Assembly (NCBI GenBank): GCA_009192285.1
Contig: WBVU01000005.1
Location: 682,001 to 746,000 of the forward strand
Origin: Morchella semilibera
Lineage: Eukaryota; Ascomycota; Pezizomycetes; Pezizales; Morchellaceae
Length of the DNA stretch: 64,000 nucleotides
Direction: 5' to 3'
Shown: positions 23,701 through 35,463 of the stretch, one piece after another
How positions within the stretch are numbered: the first letter of the stretch is position 1
How the letters are laid out: each line of letters starts with the position of its first letter
The notes under the pieces: model-generated
Seen by the model: the letters and a program-made list of their open reading frames with translations, nothing else
The model's database searches: none
What the model was told of the DNA's origin: nothing
Program-made: the position numbers and the translations under genes

Positions 23701-25742
23701 GTTCTACAAAAGCTGTTTCTCCTGCTGGTGTTGCGTGGTTGATAGACAGTGGTGGGCCAGAGCTTGATGGTCGGTTCTGTGTGTCTGCCGCTGTCGGGAG
23801 GGACAGCGAGACAACGCGGAATGCTCACTACTGGGTGGACTTCCTCTGTAAAGGGGTAAGAGAGTGTGAAGACTTGTCATTGCCAACTATCGGGGAGAGG
23901 GCTCCCTATTTATGTGGGAATACGGTAGTACAAGGGGGATATAATGTACGTAAATATACCCCATACAATGTGACTCACCATAGTCTATAATAACATCATA
24001 ACCCACATACTATTGCGAGAGCGCATACTATTCAAGACTAGCAAACTTTCCTGTGGTGGAGTGGATGTACGGACTGGGGCAAGGCTTTTGGGGTGTCTCT
24101 GGGCTAGTCCTTAAAGGAGATGCTAGTGTGTACGTAGTGGATAATCCACCCGCGCGGGTGTGGGCTTGCTTTACTGGATCAGAGTATAGCTATAGGCCCA
24201 CTTCGGCACCACGGGAAGCGCTAGGCTCACATACCCGACCGGAGCACCCACTACTAGAAAAGAGACGCGGATCTGCATGTTATTCGCAAAAACGATTATT
24301 CATTGCGGTCAAGGTCGGCGGAGCTGCCCGGCGTGACTCAGCACTTGCGCCTTGCCGTATTCACCCTGGCTTTGGGGATGTCGGGCACGGCCGTTAATTA
24401 TCTTGGGTGGTCAATAGTTCCTTGTCTCCTACCACTGGAAATTAGTTCAATATCGATAGAAAAGGAAGCATGCCTGGGTCCGGAGAAGGATGAGCAAAGC
24501 ACCCTTTAACTCCGCTCCATTGCAGAGTCTCTGGTGAGCCAAGATCCATTGTGTAAATACAAGCCAATCATTCCCGATCCCAATGGATAGGCTTGAGAGT
24601 ACCTGCCGAAGTGGTCTTTGTGTGACATATCCAGTTGCATAGACCACCCGGTCTGGCAGGCGTATCTATCAGGTCAATCTGAAGGCGTTTGGGAAGGCCA
24701 TTGGGGACTATTGATTTCAGGGGTGCCGTTTTTGTCTGAGATTTCTTGATCGCGCAGGTTGAACAGTATCCACTCTACCTCCTTTCTTACAATCCCATAA
24801 TAATCTCAATCTAGCCCTGCAAACGGCTTCCTCATTCCCGCACGGCCAGGTTGGTATGTATTTTGACAACCAGGTCAAACACCTCCAAGTCGCTAACCAC
24901 GGCCTTGTCGTACCCTCTTTCCGTTTTGCTAACAATAATGCCATACTCGACCCCCACTCCACGCCCCAACCCCCCCCCCCCCCGCGTTCTCCTCCTAACT
25001 GAATGGTCCCAGTTAGTAGCTCCCGGATATTCTGGGCCCCTCCGGTCCTGGACGTGAACGATTCTTGTTTTCTGGACTGAGGGGCCTGAGGTACCAGCCC
25101 GGGCTGTCCCCGTGGAAAAAAGGAAAACTCAATGAGCCCGGAGCCATGGTTCCGGTGGGGTAGGGAATTGAGGAGCTGGTATGTGTTTGGAATGTTCAGG
25201 AGTCAGAAAGCGGGGGGTTGCCTACTGATGTATATAGAGGTCACGATTGTTAACCACAATAGTTCAGGATCTGCTAGGGTAGCCTTTCGTGTAGGGGGCA
25301 GGAGATAGTACCTAACTGACTCAATTCCGTTGTAGTCATACTTGGGGGTATAGTCCTCTCTGGAGAAAGAATGTTCTTTGTTGGTTGGTTAGAAGAGTTG
25401 ATGGACGTCCCTCTATGTTGGTATCTTGATCCCTTTGCAACCGTAGTAGCGGTATCAATGGGTCATTGGTTGGAACATGTTTGCACCGTTGCTTTTAGGA
25501 ATTACCGAACAATCACGTCATAGTTTAATTGACTCCCTACAACACCACCCCCTGCTACACTATATCCAGTATTAGACACAAGTGAGTATTCCGTCCAATA
25601 TAAGATATCCGACCGTCACGTGCTCTTTACATTACTGGTTGGAATTCACATATCCTCTGGTACTGAGACCAGAACGCACAGGGGGAATGACTCCGAGGTG
25701 ATACATCATCTATTGCCCAAACAAGTACATGTCCACTGTTAG
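20751..25742. other. Long stretch without recognisable genes
   Basis: About 5 kb of near-balanced composition with many short frames on both strands (the longest about 117 codons). None has a known motif, intron structure or biased codon use. A run of about 14 C lies near 24970-24983. I see no tRNA, TIR or LTR here. Confidence 0.5.
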
Positions 25743-28250
25743 GTGATGATACCCCCCCTTGCAACCATTACTCTTGCGGGTGGCGTGGGGGTATGGGTCG
25801 GTCGGAACACGCCAGAACTACGGCGGCAGCCTCACCACCCCACTGCCGCTTCTTCTCCGCGCCGGGACCATGAGGGCCCCCGTGCGAGTTGCATATACTC
25901 CCCACCATATGCACCCGACCACAAACCGTTGTCACTGCGCTTCACGCACATCCGCCTTTGTCCTGCCCGTCGCGCGGGTCCGGGTGTCGGCCCCTCAATG
26001 GCAAGGAAAGGGTACGTGAGCCCCGGCCCCGGATGCCCAAAGCGCTGTCCGGCTGCAGCACGCTCACGGTCTTCTTCGTCCCCCCTCCCAGGGCGCGTCG
26101 GTGATGGGGTGGTCGGTCGGCCCTGTCGCGACCACCCGGTCCTGTCGAAGCTGTTGTCGTGGAGATCCTACTGCCGACATCGTGCGACGTGGTGAGCGGG
26201 GGCCGTGTTGGGTAGAGGTAGCTGGCGGAGGGAGGAGATGCGGCGCAGATACGCTCGTATCCAGCGGGTTATAGGGTGTCTGTTTACTTGGACGTGGTGC
26301 GCTGCGGGGGAAGGAGTTGATGAGGATGATGGGCGAAGCAGTGAGGGAGGGAATAACTAGATGTGGCCACCATGGTGCTGGGGGTAGTCGGGGTTGGGTA
26401 GTAGTAGCGGTAGTTGTGTAAGTAGTAGTAGTTTTGGTGGTGGCGGCCCGGTGTGGGAAAGAGTGGTGGCGGACATGATTTCCGGGGCCGGAGGTGTCCC
26501 GGGATGAGGGACACGTACACACTGCACGAGCTCGTACGTCGTAGTGATGGTATGTGACGATGTAGTGGTGATGACCAGCGTAAGGAACATGAGCGGGACC
26601 CGAAATGATGATTCCATTCTGTTCCCGGATGGCTGACAAAGTACAAATACTACTGCAGTAACGGGCGCCCTGCGACCGCGATGGCGGGTTTTGGACACGG
26701 AGACACACCAGCCCCCGACCGGAGAGCGAAGTAATTGGGTTTGCACCGGGTCCCGGGCGCGCAGGGTCGCTGGGTACAGGGGTAGCTTGGGCGGTTGACA
26801 AGATAGCTTGAGTGGCTGTAAATCCCGGACGCAGGAGACAGAGTCAGTATCTGGGCTTTGGGGCTCTCTCCAGCTATGATTTCTACTATGAGCATGGTTA
26901 TTGACACGCTGCCAGTGGGGTTGTGGAGGCCATGGTTAATGGGGGTATGATTAATTAATACCGCCACCTTTGTCCCCACCTCCATCTCGAGTATCTCCCT
27001 ACCTTGATATTCCGCCACCTACACTAATATCTATACAGACCCCCAACCCAGCCCAACACAACAACCTCTGCAGGTAAGGATGTGGGCGCGCGGGCCGTAC
27101 ACAGACCCATAGCATCGCCCCGCGCGGGGCACCACCCGCCAGATTCTTGCCACTGTGACGTCAGTTTACCAGCTAAAGCGGGTCAAGGAGCTACTGTGAC
27201 CCGGGGTCTAGCAGAGGTACCATACGGTACTGCTCCTGCTCGCGGTGAGGAGGATATCCGGCATTTTGCTCATGTGAGCGGTATACTCCGTGGAGACGAA
27301 CCCCTACCCGAGGGGGCACGGTGACCTTTTCGTTTCCCGGGGGATGTATCTTTGATACATCCAGATGAACCCGCCAAGCGCACGCCGGACTAAGCACCAG
27401 GTGCAATGGTCGGCGGCTTGTAAACTGCATTACCCCCCAAATTCTAGCAAGTGACACCACACTAAACATAAACAAAACACTAGGGAAGACTGCACCAGTC
27501 CCCCATGACGAATCACCACGCACCACACGAGACGTGGACTACAGAGCAGAAAGCCTATCAACACCCCGCCCAAGTGACACCTCGTCGACAATATCACCGA
27601 GTTTGCGATGGGAGTGCCATGAAGTAAACAAAAAGACCCCTCCCCGACAAGAGCAACAGGCTGCTCAGAGAGGGTCGGGTGGGGTCCGCCGCAGTGATGG
27701 AGGCTACCGTGGCGACAGTGTGCCGGCGCGAAGCTGCGCCAGGAATCGAGCGGCGGTGCGAGTATTTCTGGGTGTGGAGCGGGTCGATGGAAATGTTCCA
27801 AACGATAATGACAAAACAAGATGTCCGAGAAATCGTGGCTGTGAGCGCCCCCCCAAAAAAAGGTTCACCAGGCAGAGGGCCCGCCCGACTGGGATAGTTG
27901 TTGAAATAATACGGCCTCTACGGGCGGCCCTGGCACAGGAGGGGTGGGCCTATCTGACAAATAGGAGATACACCGCATGGCTGGCAGCTCAGGAGTGAGA
28001 GGGGAAAACTTGGGCATATATTCACAAATCTGGGGTTGCCGAGCTGAGATATAGACCGGAGCAATATCCCAAACCCCCAGCTAAAGAACGAACGCTCCGA
28101 TTTATCGGGCGGAGGTGGAGCACATTGAAACCAGCAGGACCAAACATCATAATTACAAAACAGAACTACGCCAGCACAAAAAAAAAAGGCTAGAGTCCAA
28201 TAGGCGGATTCAGCAAAGTGTCTAGGCGGGTATTTTTGTTATTTTATGTT
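25743..28250. other. GC-rich stretch, no confident gene
   Basis: Raised GC content gives overlapping open frames on both strands: plus 25743-26195; minus 26064-26801 (245 codons, Ser/Pro/Thr-rich); plus 27534-27998 (154 codons, Arg-rich). None shows a domain. An A10 tract near 28180 ends the region. Confidence 0.4.
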
Positions 28251-29599
28251 TATCGGGCACAGACCCTCAGTGCAAGTGGCAGCCAGTTTCCACCTATATA
28301 AAACTTTGCGTTCAAAACCGGAGTCTCTAATATGTAATTTTCTTGCCAACAGCCATGGTGTATTTTGTACTTTCGAAACCTCAAGGTATCTCTACCAACT
28401 ATATAAATGAATCAGGGGAGGCATCATTTTCGCTTATTATGTTTTCATGTGAAATGAATCACTTTTAATGTGCTCTCTAAAGGGATCAAAATCGATGGAA
28501 AAGGCACCTTTGACTATGGGTAAACGAATCACAAAATGAATCCTTAGTTCCATTTGATACATTTAAAGTGCTTTTTCTAAAATTTTAAAAGAAAAAAAGA
28601 ATTGATCCTCAAGGAACTGAACCTTGGCTATTGCGATTAATTCACCTGAACCTTATCACCTACGCTATCAGACAATATATTAATTCATTGTTTGAGCTGT
28701 GTTGGATTGCTAGAGAGGAAAAGCATTAGAAAATTGGTGAGGAAAAGGCATCATGGAAAAGCATCATGAAAAATGAATCTGAATGTCTTTTACAAAAGCA
28801 TACCCTCTAAATGAATCAAAGGATTCATTTACCACAACTGACTGTTTGGAAAAACAAATCAAATGATTCATTTACATGGCTGGTAGAGAGGGTCGGCTGT
28901 TTAAAGTCTCAAGGGCATATTGAAATAAGTTGTATCTGGTTTGTTACTGAAAATATTCAGGAACCATGGTCTACGATTAAACAGAGAGAAAGGTACTATA
29001 TTGGAAAACACAGAGCAAGTCTTCTCTGTATGTGCATAATATAAAAAGTCATATGGGCTTGCGCTTCTATGCTGCATTCAAAATAACAATCGAGTAGGAT
29101 GCCTATCTTTAGGGAATGGAGTAAATATGGAACGTTGGGGATGTATGATGAGATGTAGATGAGGATTCAGGTTATAGAGAAGGAAATATGACAAAATTGT
29201 AATATAGCATCAGGATAGATCTTCTAAGGATAACCTGAAAATAAAATATATATCGATATGACTATCTTTAGCTACACCTTTGAGAACACGAGCCTAAGCT
29301 ATATCCTTGAGCCCAAACATATCGAGCCTCTTTCTCCACAATCCGGGCCAGCTCGAGCTTTAGGCCAGGCTCATACCTAATACTAGGAGTCCCTTTGTTG
29401 TGATAAAAAGAAAGAAAAAGCGAAGCCGTACTAACCGGAAAACCCGCATGGAGATAGCGTTCTTACAGACACTTTGTATTATATGATATCCGGGGTATTG
29501 TGTTAAGAGTGTTGCAACGGGTGTGGAATTAGAGTTATTAGTTGTGAAGAGAGTCAGTCGGGTAACCAACAAGGGTCTAGGTTAGATATAATGGGGTTG
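28250..29599. repeat. AT-rich region with dispersed AATGAATC motifs
   Basis: AATGAATC or its complement GATTCATT occurs at least seven times between about 28450 and 28880, including the palindromic AATGAATCAAAGGATTCATT near 28811. This may be a decayed inverted-repeat element. Frames are short and unrecognised. Confidence 0.4.
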
Positions 29600-30064
29600 C
29601 ACCATTCATGAGGGGTGGGTTGTAATAGCATGAGCTTGTTGGCTTACACGTTCTATCGCATGTGGGAGACTCTCCCTAAAAAAGCATAGAATTGGGGTAG
29701 GGTGCTTGGCACCTCTAACGTCCTATTGTATCGATGCCTTCAAGTTGGCTTTTTGGAAGGTTGCACGATCGCGGATAGTGTGGGTTGCTTTGGGAGGCAA
29801 TGACGAGGCATGGAATCGGGAATGCATTGCGAGGATAGAATATTATGGAAGGAATAATAGCGTGATCTTAGATAGAAGGCGCGTCTTTGCCATTAGCCAT
29901 TTATGTATAAATAGAAGCCTGATTTGCCTTCGTCTTGTTGGAATCATCATCCTTCTAGAACTGAAGCGAGCAGAATCTGGCTTACAATATTACTTGTTTC
30001 AAAGCTACGGAACTATTGCTTAGCACTAGCTATATCCCGAATCACTTCGGGATATCTCGTTATA
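29600..30064 (+). mobile_element. LTR-like repeat, family D, diverged copy D3
   Basis: The right half (about 29890-30064) matches copy D1 at 50320-50482. Shared features are TTTATGTATAAATAG (TATA box), AATCATCATCC, TACAATATTAC and the TATCCCGAATCACTTCGGGATA hairpin near the end. The left half is too diverged to fix the start exactly. Confidence 0.5.
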
Positions 30065-30204
30065 CTTTGAATTAGGTGCAGCTGGGTAGGTGGACTCAGA
30101 GTGGCTTAAAGAAAAAGTCTTTTCAGTCTCGGTCAAATCAAGAATAAGACCCCAAATATGAAGAGAATAGTGCTTAAGGTTGCTCTAATATTTGCGGGAG
30201 CAAG

Positions 30205-30387
30205 ATGAAAAAGAAATACGTTATTTATATTTCACTAAAGAATAACAGCGGGATTGGTTGGGGCAAATCAAAGCTTATTCCAATGGCTCCTAAGGATATT
30301 TGGGAAACAATGATTGTAAAATATCCTGGTGTTGGACAACTTCGCAATGAAACACGGAAGCTATTAGATCAACTATTTTCAGGATAG
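30205..30387 (+). pseudogene. Myb/SANT-like DNA-binding domain fragment
   Basis: A 60-codon frame reads KKKYVIYISLKNNSGIGWGK...PMAPKDIWETMIVKYPGVGQLRNE...LLDQLF. This follows the second half of the fungal Myb/SANT-like domain (Pfam Myb_DNA-bind_3): K-x-Y-x-x-Y...N-N-S-G-x-G-W...A-P...V-W-x-x-Y...H-P...F-R-x-K...L. The first half is not clearly readable upstream. Such domains often sit in transposon-derived or transcription-factor-like genes. No function is implied for this fragment. Confidence 0.5.
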
Positions 30388-30460
30388 AAGCAACTTACTC
30401 CAATACTATAACATCCAGCCAATTGATTTTTGCATTGGCTATGAAGCTATTTTCCTTCAG

Positions 30461-30577
30461 GTGTAGGGCGACGGGTAATAAGTGATAGAACACCCTCAGG
30501 TACAAACACCAAATGATGATTGTGTTTTACCAAAATGGCATTATTACTCCCAATCAGCCATTACCTCCTGCTGTACT
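30461..30577. mobile_element. MITE G, copy 2 (117 bp, diverged)
   Basis: The left arm GTGTAGGGCGACGGGTAATAAGT and the right arm ATTACCTCCTGCTGTAC match the arms of the 18694-18798 unit. The spacer is unrelated or diverged. Confidence 0.5.
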
Positions 30578-33067
30578 TGGGAACAGGTTGTCTTTAGCGC
30601 ACTTTTTCACTAATTCAAAAAGTGTTCTTACTGTTTTGCATCTTCAATAGCCAGACAGCATGGATAGTTCCAACATAAGAAGACCATCCGGCTCGACGGA
30701 CCTAATATTGAGGAGGGCAAAAAGTATCTTCCTCCCAATTTCTATTATGCTATGTGGGGCTGGATAATCTGTAGGCATAAGCTGTGATCTGTTGAATGTA
30801 CTTATCACCTTAGAAAGTGAAATATATTGTACTTGTCCAAATCACCCTTTGGACCAATAGGGGCTGCCCTTTTTAGTAGAAATTACTATATGACAAGCTC
30901 TCGTTATTGTTAAGGGCCCCAGGATATAGAGTAAGGTTCACCTATATCAAAAGGATAGTATACTCTATAAGCGTAGGAAACGATTTTGTAGTGTAGAATT
31001 ATCTATCCATAATCTATCAGTGGATGTGTTCTCGTGCCTAATTACTTTAATCTTATCAAGAAATCACGTGTCAGTATACACTATGACTCCCCTTTCCTTC
31101 ATATAATGAGTAGCTGGATATGTGGAATGAAGTAATATAAAGACAAGAATTTGAGGTAGGTGTACAAAAAAATAGAAAGCACCAGGTCCAGTAATTTACC
31201 TCAACTAGAACCTTTTAATGATATCAACGACATACGGTAGACACACCTTTCTACCCAATGGAAAAAATATTCCAATCCAATCCAGGATGTTGCCCCATAA
31301 CTATTTAAATGTCGCCACAAATGTTCCCAGAGTATAGTATCGTAGCTCCAGCTGGGCTGCAAAACTACAGTGCCCCCACTGTGGGTGAGCTCCGGGCGCA
31401 GAATTAAGGATATTTCTTGGTCAGCAGCCTCCTGCGCCTTCCCCAGTTGGCATGTGGCATTAACAGTGTATAGTCAGATTCACAGTGGTTACAGTCTAGA
31501 CACCGCGGGATGGTAGTCCGCTTTAAGATCCATCAAGTCCATGTGCCAGCATCAAGTAAAAGCAATAAGTACATCAGCAACTTCAACTTGTGATTGGAGT
31601 CACCCAACAGTCTCCTGAGTCTCTGGAGACATCAGGAGACAAATGAAGGCTTGCTGATGCAGGCAATCCCAGATGTCAAAGATTAGTCCACCTTATTTAC
31701 AGGCACCAGCACTCAATAGCAGTCAAACCGAGCTGCCAACACTTATTCAGTTACAGGCAGCAGCAGTGGGTCATAGGTGTTCAAAGCGCCAGCAGGTAGT
31801 CTCAGACACCAACCTTTGAATGCAGTATTCCTCGGGGCGCAGGGAGGCCCCAGGCACAAGCAGCCAGTGTTGGGCACCAGTAGCAAGTCTCCAGGCGCTA
31901 GCTAGAATTCTCAACGATAATCTGGTATTGTGCATGTGACACGTATCAAGAATATTCACTGGTGTTATAGTGAGGCAAGGATGATATTTTTATCTGTATC
32001 GATAATATCATGAGCATCATGCCGTGGGAAACTGACGCCTAATTAGATCTTTGTTTGCTCTTAATCCAGATTTATGTAATTCATGGATTAAAAACGAGGA
32101 AGAAAGTAGAAAAACCTATATTTATACTCCGGAACACTTCCAGGAACATAAGCTAGTACTCAATCACGGTACCATATATTATAGTTGGTACAATAAGGAG
32201 TCCGCAAAACTCCATACAGTTCAATAACCACCGGCGGTGAATGCGGTATAGCATAAAAACCATACCGATACATACTATTGAGATCTCTGGCGCTAGGATG
32301 TTGTGGCAGTGACCTGTAGGAATTCTTGTGCACCACCTATTTTAGAACAGTAAGTGCCAGGGGCAGCAGGCACTATTCAGTGTTAGGTTCCATGTATCGT
32401 AGCATGACTCGCTTAATTCAGTGTGGTGTAGTGGAGTGTGACAAAGTGAGGTAGTGGTGCGACTCGCTGGAAATTGATGTGGTATGGTGGTGGTAGGGGA
32501 GCCGTCCCTGTATTGGAAGAGTAGTTTCTGATGAGATCCTAAGAAGTGGCGGATTACTGCCGAGTGCTGGGGGCTCGGTGGGAGTGATGGATGTAAGTAA
32601 ACTAGTAGTAGGCTATCATGGTGTCGGAAACCACCCCAGGAGTAATACAGTTATCACGGTATCGGGGGGAGCTTTTCTATGATTCTCATGCAGTAGCAAA
32701 AGCTATGCTGGCATTGGTGGAAGTGACATGAACCGTTAGAGCGGGCTTGATGGTTGAGCTGTTCCAGTAGTAGTAGTGGGTGTCATGTAGCTGGGGATTG
32801 AAGCCAGTCTTGTCCGTTTCCTATATAAAGCGGGGTTAACTAGCTATACCGCAGTTTAAGAGTGGATGGTGTTGGTTAGGGAGTCATTTGGGTGGTGGCT
32901 TCTATCCAGCTCTAATACCCCCATGAGTCCGGTCAGAATGAGTGTTATCCCTTTGTCTATTTCCGAAATTCACCACCTCCCGACGATGGTGATTTTCATT
33001 GCTTCAGCCAAATTGGGACGCACCCAAGTTATAGAAATCATCAACGGTCGTACTTGTTTATTATAGA
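30578..33067. other. AT-rich intergenic DNA
   Basis: No gene recognised. It contains one short MITE E copy (31572-31659) and CAG/GCAGCAG-rich phrases at about 31380-31860. All other frames are under 70 codons. Confidence 0.45.
31572..31659 (-). mobile_element. MITE E, copy E1 (88 bp, internally shortened)
   Basis: It has the family termini CATCAGCAA...TTGCTGATG and the flanking phrases of the 137-bp copies, but lacks the central part with the AAAAAAT loop. The flanking dinucleotides (TA and CA) differ. Confidence 0.7.
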
Positions 33068-33693
33068 CATCAATCTATCTCGTGGTACATTCTCATACAG
33101 AACTTGCGCCACAAAGGTTGTTTAGGATGTGAACACTGATAATTAATGTGATGTATCTTTCCCTGAGGACCATCAGCCCTATTAAATAGGTCTACTCTTC
33201 CTTTTGACAAATAGCGAGAAAATAAACAAAGTCTTTTTGAACCTTTTTGTAGTTCATGACTACCCGGAGCCTCGCTAACAGGAGCGAACTTATAATCTTT
33301 TCCAACATACCTGCTTCATCCACTTTCCTTAATACCTCACATAGGGACAGCACTAGGACAATTTAAAATATTTGGAGTTAGTTTGAGAGTGGTTGCCACC
33401 TGTATTAACTCTGTATAATTTGAATTGATGCGATAAAATTCTGCGGTTACTCGATTCCATCCTAGTCATGTACAGAATAATTCATGTTGTGTCCAGAATG
33501 TCTCTTCTTTTTTAATCAATGGTTTCCGTAGCAATAATTAATGCATTTATTATTGTGGTATCAAGGGGCCAGAAAAAAAAGGGGAACCAATTGCGACATA
33601 CTCGAAGTTGTGTAAAGTAATAAGTCCTTCTCTGGTCCGCTATATCTACTCCTCCTAAATTATCATTATAATCGATTGAAAACTTTGGTATAC
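33068..33693 (-). pseudogene. piggyBac-like transposase, C-terminal remnant
   Basis: The minus strand reads IDYNDNLGGVDIADQRRTYY...RNWFPFFFWPLDTTIINALII (33512-33693). This is the GGVD-x-x-D-Q and W...N-A signature of the piggyBac (DDE_Tnp_1_7) family. After a frame change and two stops, the tail continues to a Cys/His-rich end (CSHPKQPLWRKFC...YH) near 33080. A solo LTR (A2) abuts its upstream side at 33694, and no N-terminal half is found beyond that LTR. Confidence 0.6.
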
Positions 33694-34323
33694 TGTGACG
33701 GAGTAACCCGATGCAAAGAAGAAGATGACAACGATGACGCAGAAAGACTCTAGGAGTACAGCCCAAACGATGAGGAGACCGACGAAGACAAGGGCAACTT
33801 CGGGCAGGCACAAGCACAGGCACCGGTGAAGGCAAAGGCAAGGGCAAAGGTACAAGGGCGCAGGGCAGGGAGAGTGAGGACCAGATGGACCTCAATGAGA
33901 ACGATGAGAGATGCTATAAGTTTTCCTCTGGTCAGAGGATCGAGTATTTGGTACGAGAGGCTATGGCTTAGAAATAGGAGTAGATTCCTATGTACCGAGA
34001 TAACAGGAAGACGAGACAAAGAGAAAAGAAAGAAAGAACTAAGGAAAAGATCTAACCCCGCTATTTAACACTCCCCTCCACCAGTCCGCTATGACTCATA
34101 CATCACCCCATGGAAACTCATAGAAATCCATCGCATTTACATCTCATATTCCTCCCCACTATCTGCGTTATTTACATTACAAATCCATCACGCCACCGAA
34201 CCTCCTAGAACCCAATGACGACACCCCCTTTAGCACACCCCTTCCTCGCTTGACCATTCCTAAACAATCACAACAGCACTTCCACTACCGAACCCTCGGG
34301 ACTAATGCCAAGACGCCGGGACA
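33694..34323 (-). mobile_element. Solo LTR, family A, copy A2
   Basis: A complete 630-bp unit on the minus strand (TGTGACGG...GGGACA as read on plus). The flanks TATAC / AGTAT do not match as a 5-bp duplication, so rearrangement next to it is likely. Confidence 0.82.
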
Positions 34324-34609
34324 AGTATCTCTTGAATTGCTCATATCGAGATTGAGTCATGTACTGTAATATCATATAATTTAGTGATTATCTCTTTTGA
34401 TCTCAATAAAGTGGGAGTTGCATGACTTTGCAAACCGCTATATAAATAATTAATCCAACAAAAATCATCAACCCCACTGCATTAGCTTTTCTCTAACGTC
34501 TCTCTCTACCTCCCAAACCTTATCTCTTTGATTCCGCATATGCATTGGTGTTGACAGCTAGTGCCCGAAACACTCAAACCATGAAGAAAATATCATGTCA
34601 TGGTTCGTA

Positions 34610-35113
34610 TTTAACTTTCATGGATATGCTAGGTTCCGGAAGTTGGAACAATTGGCAGGGTTGGCATTATTGTAAGCTAGTAGTCGGAGATGAGTCGGAA
34701 TAGGTTCTATGGTTTCTGTTACACGAGAATGTGAGTCATGGTTGGGGTTATGCGAGGGTATGAGTCAGGCTTGGCTCTGGAACATCAGTAAGACCTGATT
34801 AGTCTCCTGATGTATCCTGAGTCTTAGGAGACTCAAAAAATCATCAGGAGTCTCAGGACTCTCTCAGGAGACCCAGGAGACTGTTGGGAGACTCCAGTCA
34901 TAAATTGAGTTTGCTGATGAATAGCGGGTATATAAGGGAGGCAACGGCGCCAATTTCTGTACTTTCCTTCTTCTTCTTTTCTCTTTACGCAACGTCTTCT
35001 GTATCTATCTACGATATATTATAGTTTCTACTTTCCATTAGTGACTATCATTGCTTTCTATACTTCTCATTCATACCTCCCCCTCTCTTAGTAAGTATCG
35101 CTGCCACTACCCC
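34610..35113 (+). mobile_element. LTR-like repeat, family C, copy C1 (left part)
   Basis: It matches copy C2 (55255-55680): CATGGATATGCTAGG start, GGTATATAAGGGAGGCAACGGCGCC (TATA region), CAACGTCTTCTGTATCTATC and GTGACTATCA. A MITE (34783-34919) sits inside it. The copy is cut at 35113 by an 11.7-kb element and resumes at 46859 (GCACCCTGCGGAACGAAG..CCCTCTTGAGAG). Confidence 0.7.
34783..34919 (+). mobile_element. MITE E, copy E2 (137 bp)
   Basis: CATCAGTAAG...GTTTGCTGATG flanked by AA on both sides. The paralogous family-C copy C2 near 55440 lacks it (CGGAATGAGGGG there), which confirms insertion with a 2-bp target duplication. Confidence 0.88.
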
Positions 35114-35463
35114 CATCAGCAAGCTTGGGGTTTTCCTCGGGCACGCATGCATGCGTCCGGTGTCATGTGCCAGTAATCAACCCGCCCTAAACGTCCCCAG
35201 CACCCCTTGCGCCCCGGCGAACTACCAAAATTTCGTTTCCTCCTAGAGATATCAACATTCCTCTATTAGCACTGGCGAGTTCTATCTCCGTCATCAACCA
35301 CCTGGCGACTTCCGTCTCAGCACTCTCTCACTCTATCTTTGGTGCACACGGATCTCGCCCCAAACAAATCATCACTCTAAAGCTCCTATCATAGTCATGA
35401 ATACTCTATTATGGATCGCTACTGCTGTGAAAGGTATGTTCACTTCCCTGAGAGCATTGTGTT

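Noticed and set aside
20751-25742. Many 60-120 codon frames in the gene-poor stretch
   Set aside because: None has a motif, biased composition or splice structure; their number is what chance predicts at this base composition.
26064-26801. 245-codon minus-strand ORF
   Set aside because: GC-rich DNA with overlapping open frames on both strands and biased Ser/Pro/Thr composition; no motif recognised.
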